Origin: a virus
Reading direction: 5' to 3' (one strand)
DNA length: 30,385 nucleotides
Virus record (IMG/VR): IMGVR_UViG_3300020378_000021
Span: 1-30,385 of that record
Shown here: piece after piece, positions 1 to 7,931 of the stretch
Layout of the letters: each line of letters opens with the position of its first letter
Numbering within the stretch: position 1 is the stretch's first letter
Translations under genes and position numbers: made by a program
The notes under the pieces: generated by a model
The model's input: the letters and a program-made list of their open reading frames with translations, nothing else
Databases searched by the model: none
What the model was told of the DNA's origin: nothing

Positions 1-630
1 CCAAAAACGTATTTTACCCATTTCTGCAAGTATTCTATTCCAGTCCCAATCTTTACTGTTTGCTGTACCAGTTGTACCGCCTGTCAAACTAGCGTCAAAA
101 CGTATTTGTCCACCTGCATTAAAGTAATGATTACGTGCATTTGCACTACTCCAACTTACTGTAACTCTATGACCTATCCTATAACTAGCACCTGTACCCC
201 ACGCACTGCTTCTTGTGCTTGTTACAGTTGTGCTACTGGTTGTTAACATACCTGCTTCGTCAAAATTAGCAGCTGGAAATTCTGTTGTATCTCTATTAAA
301 CGATGTCAAATCGTTGACAAACAATTGAAAATCTGTTATATTGGCCCACTCAATTATATCGCCAACATCAACTCTATTCAATGCTATTCTTGTGTTATCT
401 GTGCCAAACTGATGTATATGGCCAGCTTGTAAATCTTTCCAAATATTATATTGCTGTAAACTGGTAATCACATCGCTTACACCTGGTGTACTACCGCCAA
501 CAACTAATCCGCTTAACAGATTTCTTCCGTACCCAAGATTTACATTACTTGTAGTAGGGCCAACAATTGGCGACATAAGATTATGAATACCATTATAGTC
601 TGCTGCAAGTATTGGTGTTCCGACTGGCAT
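1..630 (-). CDS. Virion structural protein, 3' end missing (paralogue of the upstream neighbour gene)
   Basis: This frame is open from an ATG at 628-630 to the window edge, giving 210 residues with no stop, so the C-terminus is lost. The protein starts MPVGTPILAADYN. A good Shine-Dalgarno (AAGGAGT) precedes the start and overlaps the stop codon of the preceding gene, which supports this start and suggests coupled translation. The protein is clearly related to its neighbour at 640-1821. Both have an AA.YN motif near the N-terminus, an HQ(I/F)GT motif near residue 80, a FNAGG..RF.AS motif and a DW....L..MG.I(K/R)F motif in the same order. No catalytic motif is visible. It sits at the end of a tail fibre cluster, so a role in the distal baseplate or fibres is inferred from position only. 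Confidence is high that it is a gene and low on its exact role. Confidence 0.8.
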   Translation of the reverse strand, partial: MPVGTPILAADYNGIHNLMSPIVGPTTSNVNLGYGRNLLSGLVVGGSTPGVSDVITSLQQYNIWKDLQAGHIHQFGTDNTRIALNRVDVGDIIEWANITDFQLFVNDLTSFNRDTTEFPAANFDEAGMLTTSSTTVTSTRSSAWGTGASYRIGHRVTVSWSSANARNHYFNAGGQIRFDASLTGGTTGTANSKDWDWNRILAEMGKIRFW

Positions 631-639
631 TAAGACTCC

Positions 640-1821
640 TTACAAACTTTGTATTCTCGTAATTGTAGGGGTGACATTTTCAACATATGGTCCTGTTGCA
701 CGATATTCTGAAAGTACACTAGTTAGCTCTCCTCCTACTCTTTCGTCAGCTCCTCCAGAGCCATTAGCGTCATCTGTAAATTCTATTTTGATTTGTATTT
801 GTTTTGCACTGTTTTCTTTGGCATAGATTATATAATCATTTTCAATATATACGCCGCTACCTGTTTTAGTATATATTACTTGATAAGAACTTGTCAAGTC
901 ATAATTACCAATAGCACTGCCAGTACCAACATTATTAGAACTTACAGTATCAAACGCATTAAATTTTATTGTTCCCATATTTGTGAGCATAGCTGCCCAG
1001 TCTGTTGTTTTTTGATAATTATCTTCTCCTGAACCAGGTAAGTTTACAATGCTTGCTGTAAATCTTAATTCGCCTCCTGCATTGAAAAATCCTCTACGAT
1101 TATTTCCGTCTTGAAAAGTTACTGTGAATTCGTGAACAATTTGTTGAGGAGTAGCTGTACCGCCCCATAAATCTGTGCGTGAAACAGAGTCTTTTACTGC
1201 TGGGTCTGCTTGTGTAGAATCTACATTAAATTTTGCGTTTTCGCATATAGTTGTTAATGATTCATATGTTTGATAAGACTCTTCACCGATTGTGTGGAAA
1301 AATGACCCACCTGATGTATAAGTTCCCCAACTAACATCTCCTATAGGATTCGTTAAAGGTGTTCCTGAAGTTCTATCATAATTATTATATAATTCAAATT
1401 CAGTTGCACTTAAAACTTTTGCATATCCTGAGACTCCGTTAAGTTGTGTCATTCCGTTTACGCCAATAATATAATCTACCCACAAACCTTCAATCAACAA
1501 ATGCTGTTCGTTAGTTTGTATTGTTATAACATTGTTATTGGAGGTGTTAATGTAAGCATTTGCAATAGTGATTTGTGTAGCATTATCTTTTACTTGTTTA
1601 ATCAATGCTGTTGGTTCTGTACCAATTTGATGTGTTCTAATTTTAATTAGATCCGAGTATAAAGCATTCATTTCAGTGGCAAGGACTAAATTTTCTTGTG
1701 GAACTTGAGAAGAGCTAACCGCTTGATTATATCCACTAGTTCCTGAACCTACTCCTAAAAGATTACCAATTCTTGCTTGTAAAAAATTGTATCTTGCAGC
1801 AGAAATTATTTGATTTACCAT
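640..1821 (-). CDS. Virion structural protein of the tail fibre cluster, 393 aa
   Basis: This is a complete gene with ATG at 1819-1821 preceded by AAGGTGA at good spacing, and TAA at 640-642. The N-terminal 75 residues look helical (MVNQIISAARYNFLQARIG) and end in RTHQIGTEPT. The rest is rich in Thr, Asn, Gly and Ser with alternating hydrophobics, as in beta-rich phage appendage proteins. The motifs FFNAGGELRFTAS and DWAAMLTNMGTIKF recur, slightly changed, in the following gene (1-630), so the two are tandem paralogues. There is no signal peptide, membrane segment or enzyme motif. I recall similar proteins listed as virion structural proteins in marine T4-like phages, but no function is known to me. 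Only 21 bases separate it from the upstream fibre gene. Confidence 0.75.
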   Translation of the reverse strand: MVNQIISAARYNFLQARIGNLLGVGSGTSGYNQAVSSSQVPQENLVLATEMNALYSDLIKIRTHQIGTEPTALIKQVKDNATQITIANAYINTSNNNVITIQTNEQHLLIEGLWVDYIIGVNGMTQLNGVSGYAKVLSATEFELYNNYDRTSGTPLTNPIGDVSWGTYTSGGSFFHTIGEESYQTYESLTTICENAKFNVDSTQADPAVKDSVSRTDLWGGTATPQQIVHEFTVTFQDGNNRRGFFNAGGELRFTASIVNLPGSGEDNYQKTTDWAAMLTNMGTIKFNAFDTVSSNNVGTGSAIGNYDLTSSYQVIYTKTGSGVYIENDYIIYAKENSAKQIQIKIEFTDDANGSGGADERVGGELTSVLSEYRATGPYVENVTPTITRIQSL

Positions 1822-1842
1822 ATACTTTCACCTTTTATATAC

Positions 1843-3351
1843 TTATGTCTTTAAGACACACTCAACTAATTTCTCGTCTTCACTGTCATTAGATTCTAAT
1901 GCTACTCCAACAAGTGCGGTTGTTTGTACAGTGCCGCAAACACCATCTTCCCAAGCATATACTGCCTGACCTTTTTTAACTGGACCTTTAACACGCACCG
2001 GAAGTCTACCTTTTAAACCAATGTATTGACCTTCTGCTTCACTGTTCATCATTACAGCTGGATCAGTTGATACAACACCAATGCACATATCACTTGACTT
2101 TGCAGGAACTACTTCGCAACAATCATCTAATCCTACTGCTACTGCTGTGCCTGCTGGTAATTCTTCGTCACCTGTTGTATACTTTTCTGCTAAGTCAGCG
2201 TATCTAGCACGAGTTGCTGTACCTGTAAAAACATTCGCTACAAGATTACCATTTGAATCTCTAACTGCTACTGTGTCTGGATCACTTGTTACTGATCCTA
2301 CACGATCATTTCCTCCAACAACAAGTGCATTAGCTTTTGTCGCTGTACCACTGAATGTTGTTGCGTGTACTGTGTTCCAACGTAAACTTGATGTACCAAG
2401 TTTGTATGCATTATCAATACCTGGTACAAGTGCAATATCTGTGCCATTTGTAAATCTTGCAATTTCCAGTAAGCCAGTACCCGAAGTATATGTTTGGAAT
2501 TTTATTTCATCTCCAATAAGGTTTGATAGTGTTGCTTCATTACCGTTTGTAACGTGCATTTGGAAATCTAAACTATCACCAACTTTGATACCAGCATCGT
2601 CTTGAAAGTCTACAGATAAACCTGGTCCTACACTTCTAATAAATGAACTAGAATCTAATCCGTCAAATTTAAGAGCGTTACTTGCGCTTCCCCAAAAGTA
2701 TGGTAAAACTGTATCATCATCTACACCTGTTACACCTGTACTTGGTGTTCTAATAAGTGTAATACCTTTTTTCACAGCTGGAAAATGTCCTGGAATATCA
2801 TAATCGTCTAACGAAGCAGGCTGATTACTACTTGGTGTAAAAGCAACATCACTGGTCATAAAAATTGGATTATTATCAATTAATGCAATTATTACTGGTA
2901 CTGTTACATCTGATGGCGAAGTTGCAACGTTTGTACTTAATAATTGTGTTGTACCAGATCCAGCAGCTTGTGGACCTACAAGAATAAATTCATTTGCACT
3001 AGTTCTTGCAAATAATTGATTTGTATTGCTGTTATACCAAAGGTCACCTTCAACAAGACCTGCTGGCTGTGAAGAACTTACTTCTGCACCACCTGCTGTT
3101 TTCCAAGTTGTTCCTGTATAGTATTTTAATTTATTTACAGAACTATCAAACCAAACTTGTCCGCTTAGTGCTTTGCTTGGACTAGTTGCTCCTGCAAAAC
3201 TTTCTAGTAAAAACAAAAAGTTTTCGTTTTGCGCTTCACCATATCCACTATAGTTCTTACCAATTAATTTCAAGTCAGTTGTATTATCAACTGTACCGTC
3301 CTCAAGCGATAGTAGCTGTTCTCCGCTAAATCTGTTAATTATGTATGCCAT
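1843..3351 (-). CDS. Tail fibre protein with shared N-terminal module and peptidase-G2-like C-terminus, 502 aa
   Basis: A probable host-contact fibre. Residues 1 to about 130 match the N-terminal module of the two upstream fibres: LIGKNYSGYGE..NENF..LLESFA, then GQVWFD, then VEGDLWYN and ILVGPQ. This module probably attaches each fibre to the same site. The middle carries a fibre motif (YKLGTSSLRWNTVHA, near residue 320) seen in many phage fibres. The last 120 residues begin RYADLAEKYT, contain PAGTAVAVG, GVVSTDPAVMMN and GLKGRLPVRVKGPV, and resemble the C-terminal domain of marine phage fibres, some of which are assigned to the peptidase G2 intramolecular chaperone family. That link is from memory, and I cannot place the catalytic residues. 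ATG at 3349-3351 has GAGGAAC upstream. An ATAAATA element lies 19 bases before the start. Confidence 0.85.
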   Translation of the reverse strand: MAYIINRFSGEQLLSLEDGTVDNTTDLKLIGKNYSGYGEAQNENFLFLLESFAGATSPSKALSGQVWFDSSVNKLKYYTGTTWKTAGGAEVSSSQPAGLVEGDLWYNSNTNQLFARTSANEFILVGPQAAGSGTTQLLSTNVATSPSDVTVPVIIALIDNNPIFMTSDVAFTPSSNQPASLDDYDIPGHFPAVKKGITLIRTPSTGVTGVDDDTVLPYFWGSASNALKFDGLDSSSFIRSVGPGLSVDFQDDAGIKVGDSLDFQMHVTNGNEATLSNLIGDEIKFQTYTSGTGLLEIARFTNGTDIALVPGIDNAYKLGTSSLRWNTVHATTFSGTATKANALVVGGNDRVGSVTSDPDTVAVRDSNGNLVANVFTGTATRARYADLAEKYTTGDEELPAGTAVAVGLDDCCEVVPAKSSDMCIGVVSTDPAVMMNSEAEGQYIGLKGRLPVRVKGPVKKGQAVYAWEDGVCGTVQTTALVGVALESNDSEDEKLVECVLKT

Positions 3352-3370
3352 CGTTGTTCCTCATATAGTA

Positions 3371-3378
3371 TATTTATT
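3371..3378 (-). promoter_or_regulatory. Candidate T4-type late promoter before the 502-aa fibre gene
   Basis: The minus strand reads AATAAATA here, one base from the T4 late -10 consensus TATAAATA. It lies in the short gap between two fibre genes, about 19 bases before the ATG and upstream of the GAGGAAC ribosome site, so the geometry suits a promoter. The motif is short and the DNA is AT-rich, so chance is possible. Confidence 0.35.
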
Positions 3379-3382
3379 TGTT

Positions 3383-5278
3383 TTATGGATACGCTGCTGT
3401 TGATACGTGTTCCCAAGTTCCGGCAACTACCCTAAATTTAATAGTATACCTTGTGACAGTGAATGTTGGTGCAATTGGAACAGGACTTACACTAAAGTCT
3501 TGTAACACACTAACGTTTTGTGTACCGCCGCTGTCAACAGCAGTAAAACTTTTATTTAATTGTCCATTTACATCAGCAGTATCAGTACCAGTTGGAGCAA
3601 TTGAACTACCGTGTATAACAGCTTGCGTACCGCCTGGTAATGTTACTGGATCAACTAGTGCTTCTAATACACCTAAAACATCATTGTTTATACCTGCTCC
3701 GTTGTTGATAGTAATTGTCATTCCAGTAACATCGATACCAAAAACCAATGTTTTTGCACCAATTTCAGTATCAACATATTGCTTTGTTGTAACTGCATCA
3801 TTGTCTGATTCTGTAAGTGCTGGATTTTCTGCAACAGCTCTTGGACTAATTGGTGTTTTTACACCTTGTATTTCAACTGGTGTGCCTACAATTTCAATCG
3901 GTCCGTTTGATGCTAATTCAATACCTGCTGTTGAGTTTGTGATTCTGTTTGAGTCAATATTAATATTATCAACTGTTATAGCTGCTAAACTACCGATATT
4001 TACTAGTCCAGGTGCATCTGTAACAGTTGCAGCTAGTGCTGTTCTAGTCAGCAACGGTGTGCCGTCCATCATATAAGCACCATTTACATCATCAATGTTT
4101 ATGTTATCTTCAGTAGTCCAAGCTAGTGTGCCAATTCTATATGTCCATTTTATACTGCCGCCTGTGGTTTCAATTAATAAACCAGCATCGTCTATAAATT
4201 CACTTGAACTATCTAAAAGTGTGCTATCCTCTGGTAGTGCAAGTTGAATATTTTTGTCTGCTACTCTTAATGTTGTAACATCTTCGTTCACTACTGTACC
4301 TACACGTAAATTTCCAGTTACAAGTAAATCTCCAGCAACACGAGAATCACCTCCTACATCAAGTGTATAAGAAGGATTGTTATTTAAAATACCTAAACGT
4401 TTATTTGCTGCGTCCCAATATTGTGCAGAATATTCTGCGGTTGAATCTCTTAAACGTATTTCATAATTTTCATTTGTGTTGTTGTTAACAAACTGTATTG
4501 TTCCACCAGTGACTTTCATTTGGTGATTTGTGTTTGCACCAAAAATCAAACCATTATTACTGTTGATACGCAATCTACCTGCCATATCATCACCAGCAGC
4601 ATCAGTTGCACTTATAAAGTCATTGATTCTAAACTCTGCTCCAAATTCATCAGTTATTGCAAGTGCTTTGTCTGCTATACCACCAAATATAAATGTGCTA
4701 AAATCTCTGTTTATATTCAAACCTAATTTTAAATCTGTGTAGCCTACTAACTCTAATCCAGGTGTAAAATTTTCTCTTGCTAATACTGCTAATGGTGTAC
4801 CAGCTACATAAAATAGTACAATTACTTTATCTAAGCCAAAAGTGTCTTTTATAGTATCTACTTTTATTCCGCTTAGACCTTGTGTTTTTGTATATGACGG
4901 TCCTATTAATATCCAATCTGTTCCGTCCCAAAAATAAACTTGATTGTTTGCGCTGTTAATCCAAATATCGCCTACGACTTTTTCCAAAGGTGCAGTACCA
5001 CTTACTACACTACTATCTGTGCTTCTAAATGTAGAGCCGTCATAAACCTTCAATCTGTCAGTAACTGTGTCAAACCAAACTTGTCCTTTGATAGGTTTTG
5101 ATGGTGCAGATACATTTGCAAAACTTTCTAACAGTTTAATAAAATTTTCATTTAGTATTTCACCAAAGCCTTGATAATTTTTACCAATAAAAGTTAAGTC
5201 AGTTGTAGTATTATCAATTCTACCATCAATAAGTTCGGTTAAAAGTGTACCGTCAGTTTTGTTTAATCTATAACTCAT
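3383..5278 (-). CDS. Tail fibre protein with shared N-terminal module and unique tip, 631 aa
   Basis: The second of three fibres with the common N-terminal module: FIGKNYQGFGEILNENF, LLESFAN, GQVWFD, LKVYDGS, VGDIWIN and WILIGPSY within residues 1-135. The central part has fibre repeats (NNNPSYTLDVGGD followed by V.GDLLVTGNLRVG near residues 295-325) and an IDDAGLLIETTGG segment found in marine phage fibres as I remember them. After a TTKQYVD motif the last 130 residues form a tip I do not recognise, with no collar domain or HxH motif. Its ATG overlaps the stop of the preceding fibre gene as ATGA (5275-5278), implying translational coupling. The ribosome site is weak, which fits reinitiation. 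The role as receptor-binding fibre is inferred from architecture. Confidence 0.83.
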   Translation of the reverse strand: MSYRLNKTDGTLLTELIDGRIDNTTTDLTFIGKNYQGFGEILNENFIKLLESFANVSAPSKPIKGQVWFDTVTDRLKVYDGSTFRSTDSSVVSGTAPLEKVVGDIWINSANNQVYFWDGTDWILIGPSYTKTQGLSGIKVDTIKDTFGLDKVIVLFYVAGTPLAVLARENFTPGLELVGYTDLKLGLNINRDFSTFIFGGIADKALAITDEFGAEFRINDFISATDAAGDDMAGRLRINSNNGLIFGANTNHQMKVTGGTIQFVNNNTNENYEIRLRDSTAEYSAQYWDAANKRLGILNNNPSYTLDVGGDSRVAGDLLVTGNLRVGTVVNEDVTTLRVADKNIQLALPEDSTLLDSSSEFIDDAGLLIETTGGSIKWTYRIGTLAWTTEDNINIDDVNGAYMMDGTPLLTRTALAATVTDAPGLVNIGSLAAITVDNINIDSNRITNSTAGIELASNGPIEIVGTPVEIQGVKTPISPRAVAENPALTESDNDAVTTKQYVDTEIGAKTLVFGIDVTGMTITINNGAGINNDVLGVLEALVDPVTLPGGTQAVIHGSSIAPTGTDTADVNGQLNKSFTAVDSGGTQNVSVLQDFSVSPVPIAPTFTVTRYTIKFRVVAGTWEHVSTAAYP

Positions 5279-7302
5279 ATTATCTGCCCTGTGTAAATAA
5301 TGTAATTCATTGCTACAAATGGATCAGTTGTATCTAAAGGAGTATTAGTTGCACCTGGTATGCCGCCTGTAACTGATATTTTACTACCGTTTGCTCCATC
5401 AGCTGCGCCTCCACCTGCGCTTGTATTAGAACCTGTTTGTGATGCAATAGTTGTAGTTGCATAAAATTGATCTCCTGTGTCACTATCAAGTGAATGAGTA
5501 TGATCAGGTAAGTTAGATGTAGCAATAGTAGAAGTAGGATTACCACTTACACCGCCTATAGTGCCTGACCCTGATAAGATTCTATTGTTATTGTTAGACG
5601 GAACTCCTAGTAAGCCTACTGGATGTCTACCTGCTAAGTCAGGAACTCTAAATGTTCCGCCTCCAGCTGAACCATATGTTGTACCAATTATAGCAAACAA
5701 TAAATTGTAAACAGTGTCTTGATAAGCATCACCATTACAAATTAACCATCCTGCCGGAGCAACACCGCCAGCAAATGCTGTAACAGTGCCAATTGGAATA
5801 GTTTGTATACTGCCAATGATATCACTTTGTGTTGTTTTATATAAGTCGCTACCTCTTGCAACTAAAAATTCATCTGTACCTACTATAGAACTAGGTAATG
5901 CACCTTTGTTAGTTACAAAAGTTGGATCAATTACACTATTTGCAAGTGTTTTAGTAAGTCCGCCTGTTTGTCCGTCAAATGTAAAACTATCTGCTGAAAC
6001 TTCGCCTTCAAGTCTAAATGTAGTTGCGCTATTTAATTTGCCTGCACTTGTTGACGAACCTGTCAATGTCCCAGTTATAGCTAGACTACTACCTGCTTTT
6101 GGTTGAATAGAAGTTGTGTTAATTCTATTAGCATACAAATTATCATAATACAATGAAGAAGTACCTAAGTTGTGTGTATTATCATTTTCAGGTATAATAT
6201 TTTCTGCTGTAATATTGCTTGATACTGTTAATGTTCCGCCTATATGTGCATCTAATGCAACACCAATACCACCAGGTGTTGTAATAGAACCAGTAATACT
6301 ACTTGACGAGTTTGTTGTATCAGTTGTTTTTATTGTTCCACTTGCTAACAAGTTACCTGTGACATCTAGTGATTCGGTAGGACTAGCATTGTTAATACCA
6401 ATTTGATTTACAACAGCATCAGATTTAACTCTTATTGCAGGTGTTGATGTAATTGTTGTTCTTAAGTCTAATGTACCAGTACCAGAGTGTTCAATTACAC
6501 TATCTGAATCTTCTACAAAAACACTTAACGTTTTTGTTTGTCCAAAATCTATTCCTCTATTATCACTTATTCTCAAAGGCGTATCAATTGTTTGCTTACC
6601 TGCTTCTGCATCATTCCTTACAAAACTTGTTCCAGGAACTGGCAAGTTATTAATAACCATATTGTTTGCTTTTTCAGCTGTACCATTGAGAACACTTGTT
6701 AGAGATCTGTTTAGGTTTATACCAATTTTAATAGGAAAGGTTGATGTGTATCCTGCAACATTTGCTTTAGGAGCAAATTCTTCATCACTTATAAGTGCAA
6801 CAATAACATTTTCAGCATATATTGCTGTAAGTTTTTTAGCTGGTTGATCGTCTGCTCTGTCAACCTGTATTGAAATTGCACCAGTGATTTCTGCGCTACT
6901 ATACGAAGGACCAACTAATACATATCCACTACCTGTGTAAATGTACATTTGACTGTTTTCTGTATCAACCCAAATATCGCCTACAGTGCTGTTATCAACA
7001 GCAGGTTGTACTGCTGATTTTTTTACACCTCCAGCAGATACCCACTGCGTTCCGTCATAAATTTTTAATTGATCTATACCAGCAGTTGTGTCATACCAAA
7101 GTTGTCCTTCTACAGGATTACCTGGAGGATTTGCATTAGCAAAGTTTTCTAACATTTGCAAAAAGTTTGTGTTTACACTACTACCGTAATCTGTTAGGTT
7201 TCTACCTATTAGGCCTAAACTTGTATCAGTATTAATACTGCTATCTTCAACAGTAATAGTACCTTTGTTTGCCTCATCTGTAAAAGGAATCTCATATGCC
7301 AT
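5275..7302 (-). CDS. Tail fibre protein with collar domain and HxH tip, 675 aa
   Basis: The first of three fibres with the shared N-terminal module (LIGRNLTDYGS..NTNF..MLENFAN, GQLWYD, LKIYDGTQW, VGDIWVD, VLVGPSY in residues 1-145). The middle has fibre repeats such as SPTESLDVTGNLLASGTI and HNLGTSSLYYDNLYA. From about residue 497 a phage tail collar domain is clear: GTVTAFAGG.APAGWLICNG with W519, then FRVPDLAGRHPVG. It is followed by NLPDHTH with H601 and H603, the HxH arrangement that binds metal in the receptor-binding tips of T4 gp12 and gp37. The protein ends MNYIIYTG, typical for collar-containing tips. The start overlaps the preceding stop (TAATG) and has a strong GGAGGT eight bases upstream. 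The role as a receptor-binding fibre is well supported, but the receptor is unknown. Confidence 0.9.
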   Translation of the reverse strand: MAYEIPFTDEANKGTITVEDSSINTDTSLGLIGRNLTDYGSSVNTNFLQMLENFANANPPGNPVEGQLWYDTTAGIDQLKIYDGTQWVSAGGVKKSAVQPAVDNSTVGDIWVDTENSQMYIYTGSGYVLVGPSYSSAEITGAISIQVDRADDQPAKKLTAIYAENVIVALISDEEFAPKANVAGYTSTFPIKIGINLNRSLTSVLNGTAEKANNMVINNLPVPGTSFVRNDAEAGKQTIDTPLRISDNRGIDFGQTKTLSVFVEDSDSVIEHSGTGTLDLRTTITSTPAIRVKSDAVVNQIGINNASPTESLDVTGNLLASGTIKTTDTTNSSSSITGSITTPGGIGVALDAHIGGTLTVSSNITAENIIPENDNTHNLGTSSLYYDNLYANRINTTSIQPKAGSSLAITGTLTGSSTSAGKLNSATTFRLEGEVSADSFTFDGQTGGLTKTLANSVIDPTFVTNKGALPSSIVGTDEFLVARGSDLYKTTQSDIIGSIQTIPIGTVTAFAGGVAPAGWLICNGDAYQDTVYNLLFAIIGTTYGSAGGGTFRVPDLAGRHPVGLLGVPSNNNNRILSGSGTIGGVSGNPTSTIATSNLPDHTHSLDSDTGDQFYATTTIASQTGSNTSAGGGAADGANGSKISVTGGIPGATNTPLDTTDPFVAMNYIIYTGQII

Positions 7303-7907
7303 TAGCTGTTACCTCCGCTAAGGCTTTGTACTCTTACAGTGTAGTCAATTTGAATCAATCTGTTTAATGATTTTTGTACTGGGTGGAAGATTACGTGTGT
7401 TATTAATCTTCCTGTACCGCTTGCACTATAACCTCTTAAACCTAGCTCATCAAATACAAATTGTTGTTCTGTATCTGCTGCTGTATCAAACGCATCTTGT
7501 CCGTCTGGCTCACCGTAATCAAGTAAAGCACTTACAACAACGTCAGTGTAATTTGTTCCACTAACGTGTCTAGTTTCAATTTTATTTCTAGTAGGATCAG
7601 TATTATTAACATTGTTTGCATCTACAACCTTGGTGTACGTTTGGTTGTATAAGCTTGCATTTGTTCCTGTTGAATTTGGAGTAAGGTATGTAATTATACC
7701 TGTGGGATCAACTATAGTTCCGCCATTACCAAAACTCATTTCACTAATAAACCCTTGACCAATATTGCCTAAACTTTCTGCAAGACTGATACTCATATTT
7801 TCATAGTGAATTGCATTGCGTTTATCTACAAACACAAAACCTGATTCAGGGTTATATATTTTTATATGTCCCTCTATGTGTACACCGTTATGTTCTTTTT
7901 CTATCAT
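7302..7907 (-). CDS. Conserved virion structural protein between giant protein and fibres, 201 aa
   Basis: A complete small gene with ATG at 7905-7907 preceded by AAGGAT, and stop TAA overlapping the next start by one base. The protein begins with a short charged stretch, then VHIEGHIKIYNPESGFVFVDKRNAIHYENMS, and ends DYTVRVQSLSGGNS. It is a soluble, mixed-sequence protein with no signal peptide or membrane segment. I recall proteins of this type in marine T4-like phages, named only as virion structural proteins. Its position directly before the fibre genes suggests an adaptor that links fibres to the baseplate. That is inference, and T4 gp8 to gp11 occupy a similar genomic slot without any similarity I can demonstrate by eye. 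Confidence 0.75.
   Translation of the reverse strand: MIEKEHNGVHIEGHIKIYNPESGFVFVDKRNAIHYENMSISLAESLGNIGQGFISEMSFGNGGTIVDPTGIITYLTPNSTGTNASLYNQTYTKVVDANNVNNTDPTRNKIETRHVSGTNYTDVVVSALLDYGEPDGQDAFDTAADTEQQFVFDELGLRGYSASGTGRLITHVIFHPVQKSLNRLIQIDYTVRVQSLSGGNS
7311..7316 (-). promoter_or_regulatory. Strong ribosome binding site for the collar fibre
   Basis: The minus strand reads GGAGGT eight bases before the ATG at 7302. It lies inside the last codons of the 201-aa gene (encoding part of the SGGNS end) and fixes the start of the collar fibre. It is the strongest ribosome site I see in the window. Confidence 0.75.
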
Positions 7908-7923
7908 AATACTATCCTTATTG

Positions 7924-7931
7924 TATTTATC
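7924..7931 (-). promoter_or_regulatory. Candidate T4-type late promoter before the fibre block
   Basis: The minus strand reads GATAAATA, close to the T4 late -10 TATAAATA. It is 17 bases before the ATG of the 201-aa gene, with AAGGAT between. The stop codon TAA of the giant gene is embedded in the motif. The location is suitable for driving the fibre block separately from the giant gene. Confidence 0.4.

Noticed and set aside
2081-2605. Open frame of 174 codons on the plus strand over the 502-aa fibre
   Set aside because: Antisense shadow of the fibre C-terminal domain, whose motifs are clear on the other strand.
3352-3382. Possible terminator in the gap between two fibre genes
   Set aside because: The gap is AT-rich but has no stem-loop with a T-run on the minus strand. 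A promoter-like element explains it better.
3378-4076. Open frame of 232 codons on the plus strand over the 631-aa fibre
   Set aside because: Antisense shadow. It lies within a well-supported fibre gene and has a low-complexity Ser/Val/Ile translation with no motif.
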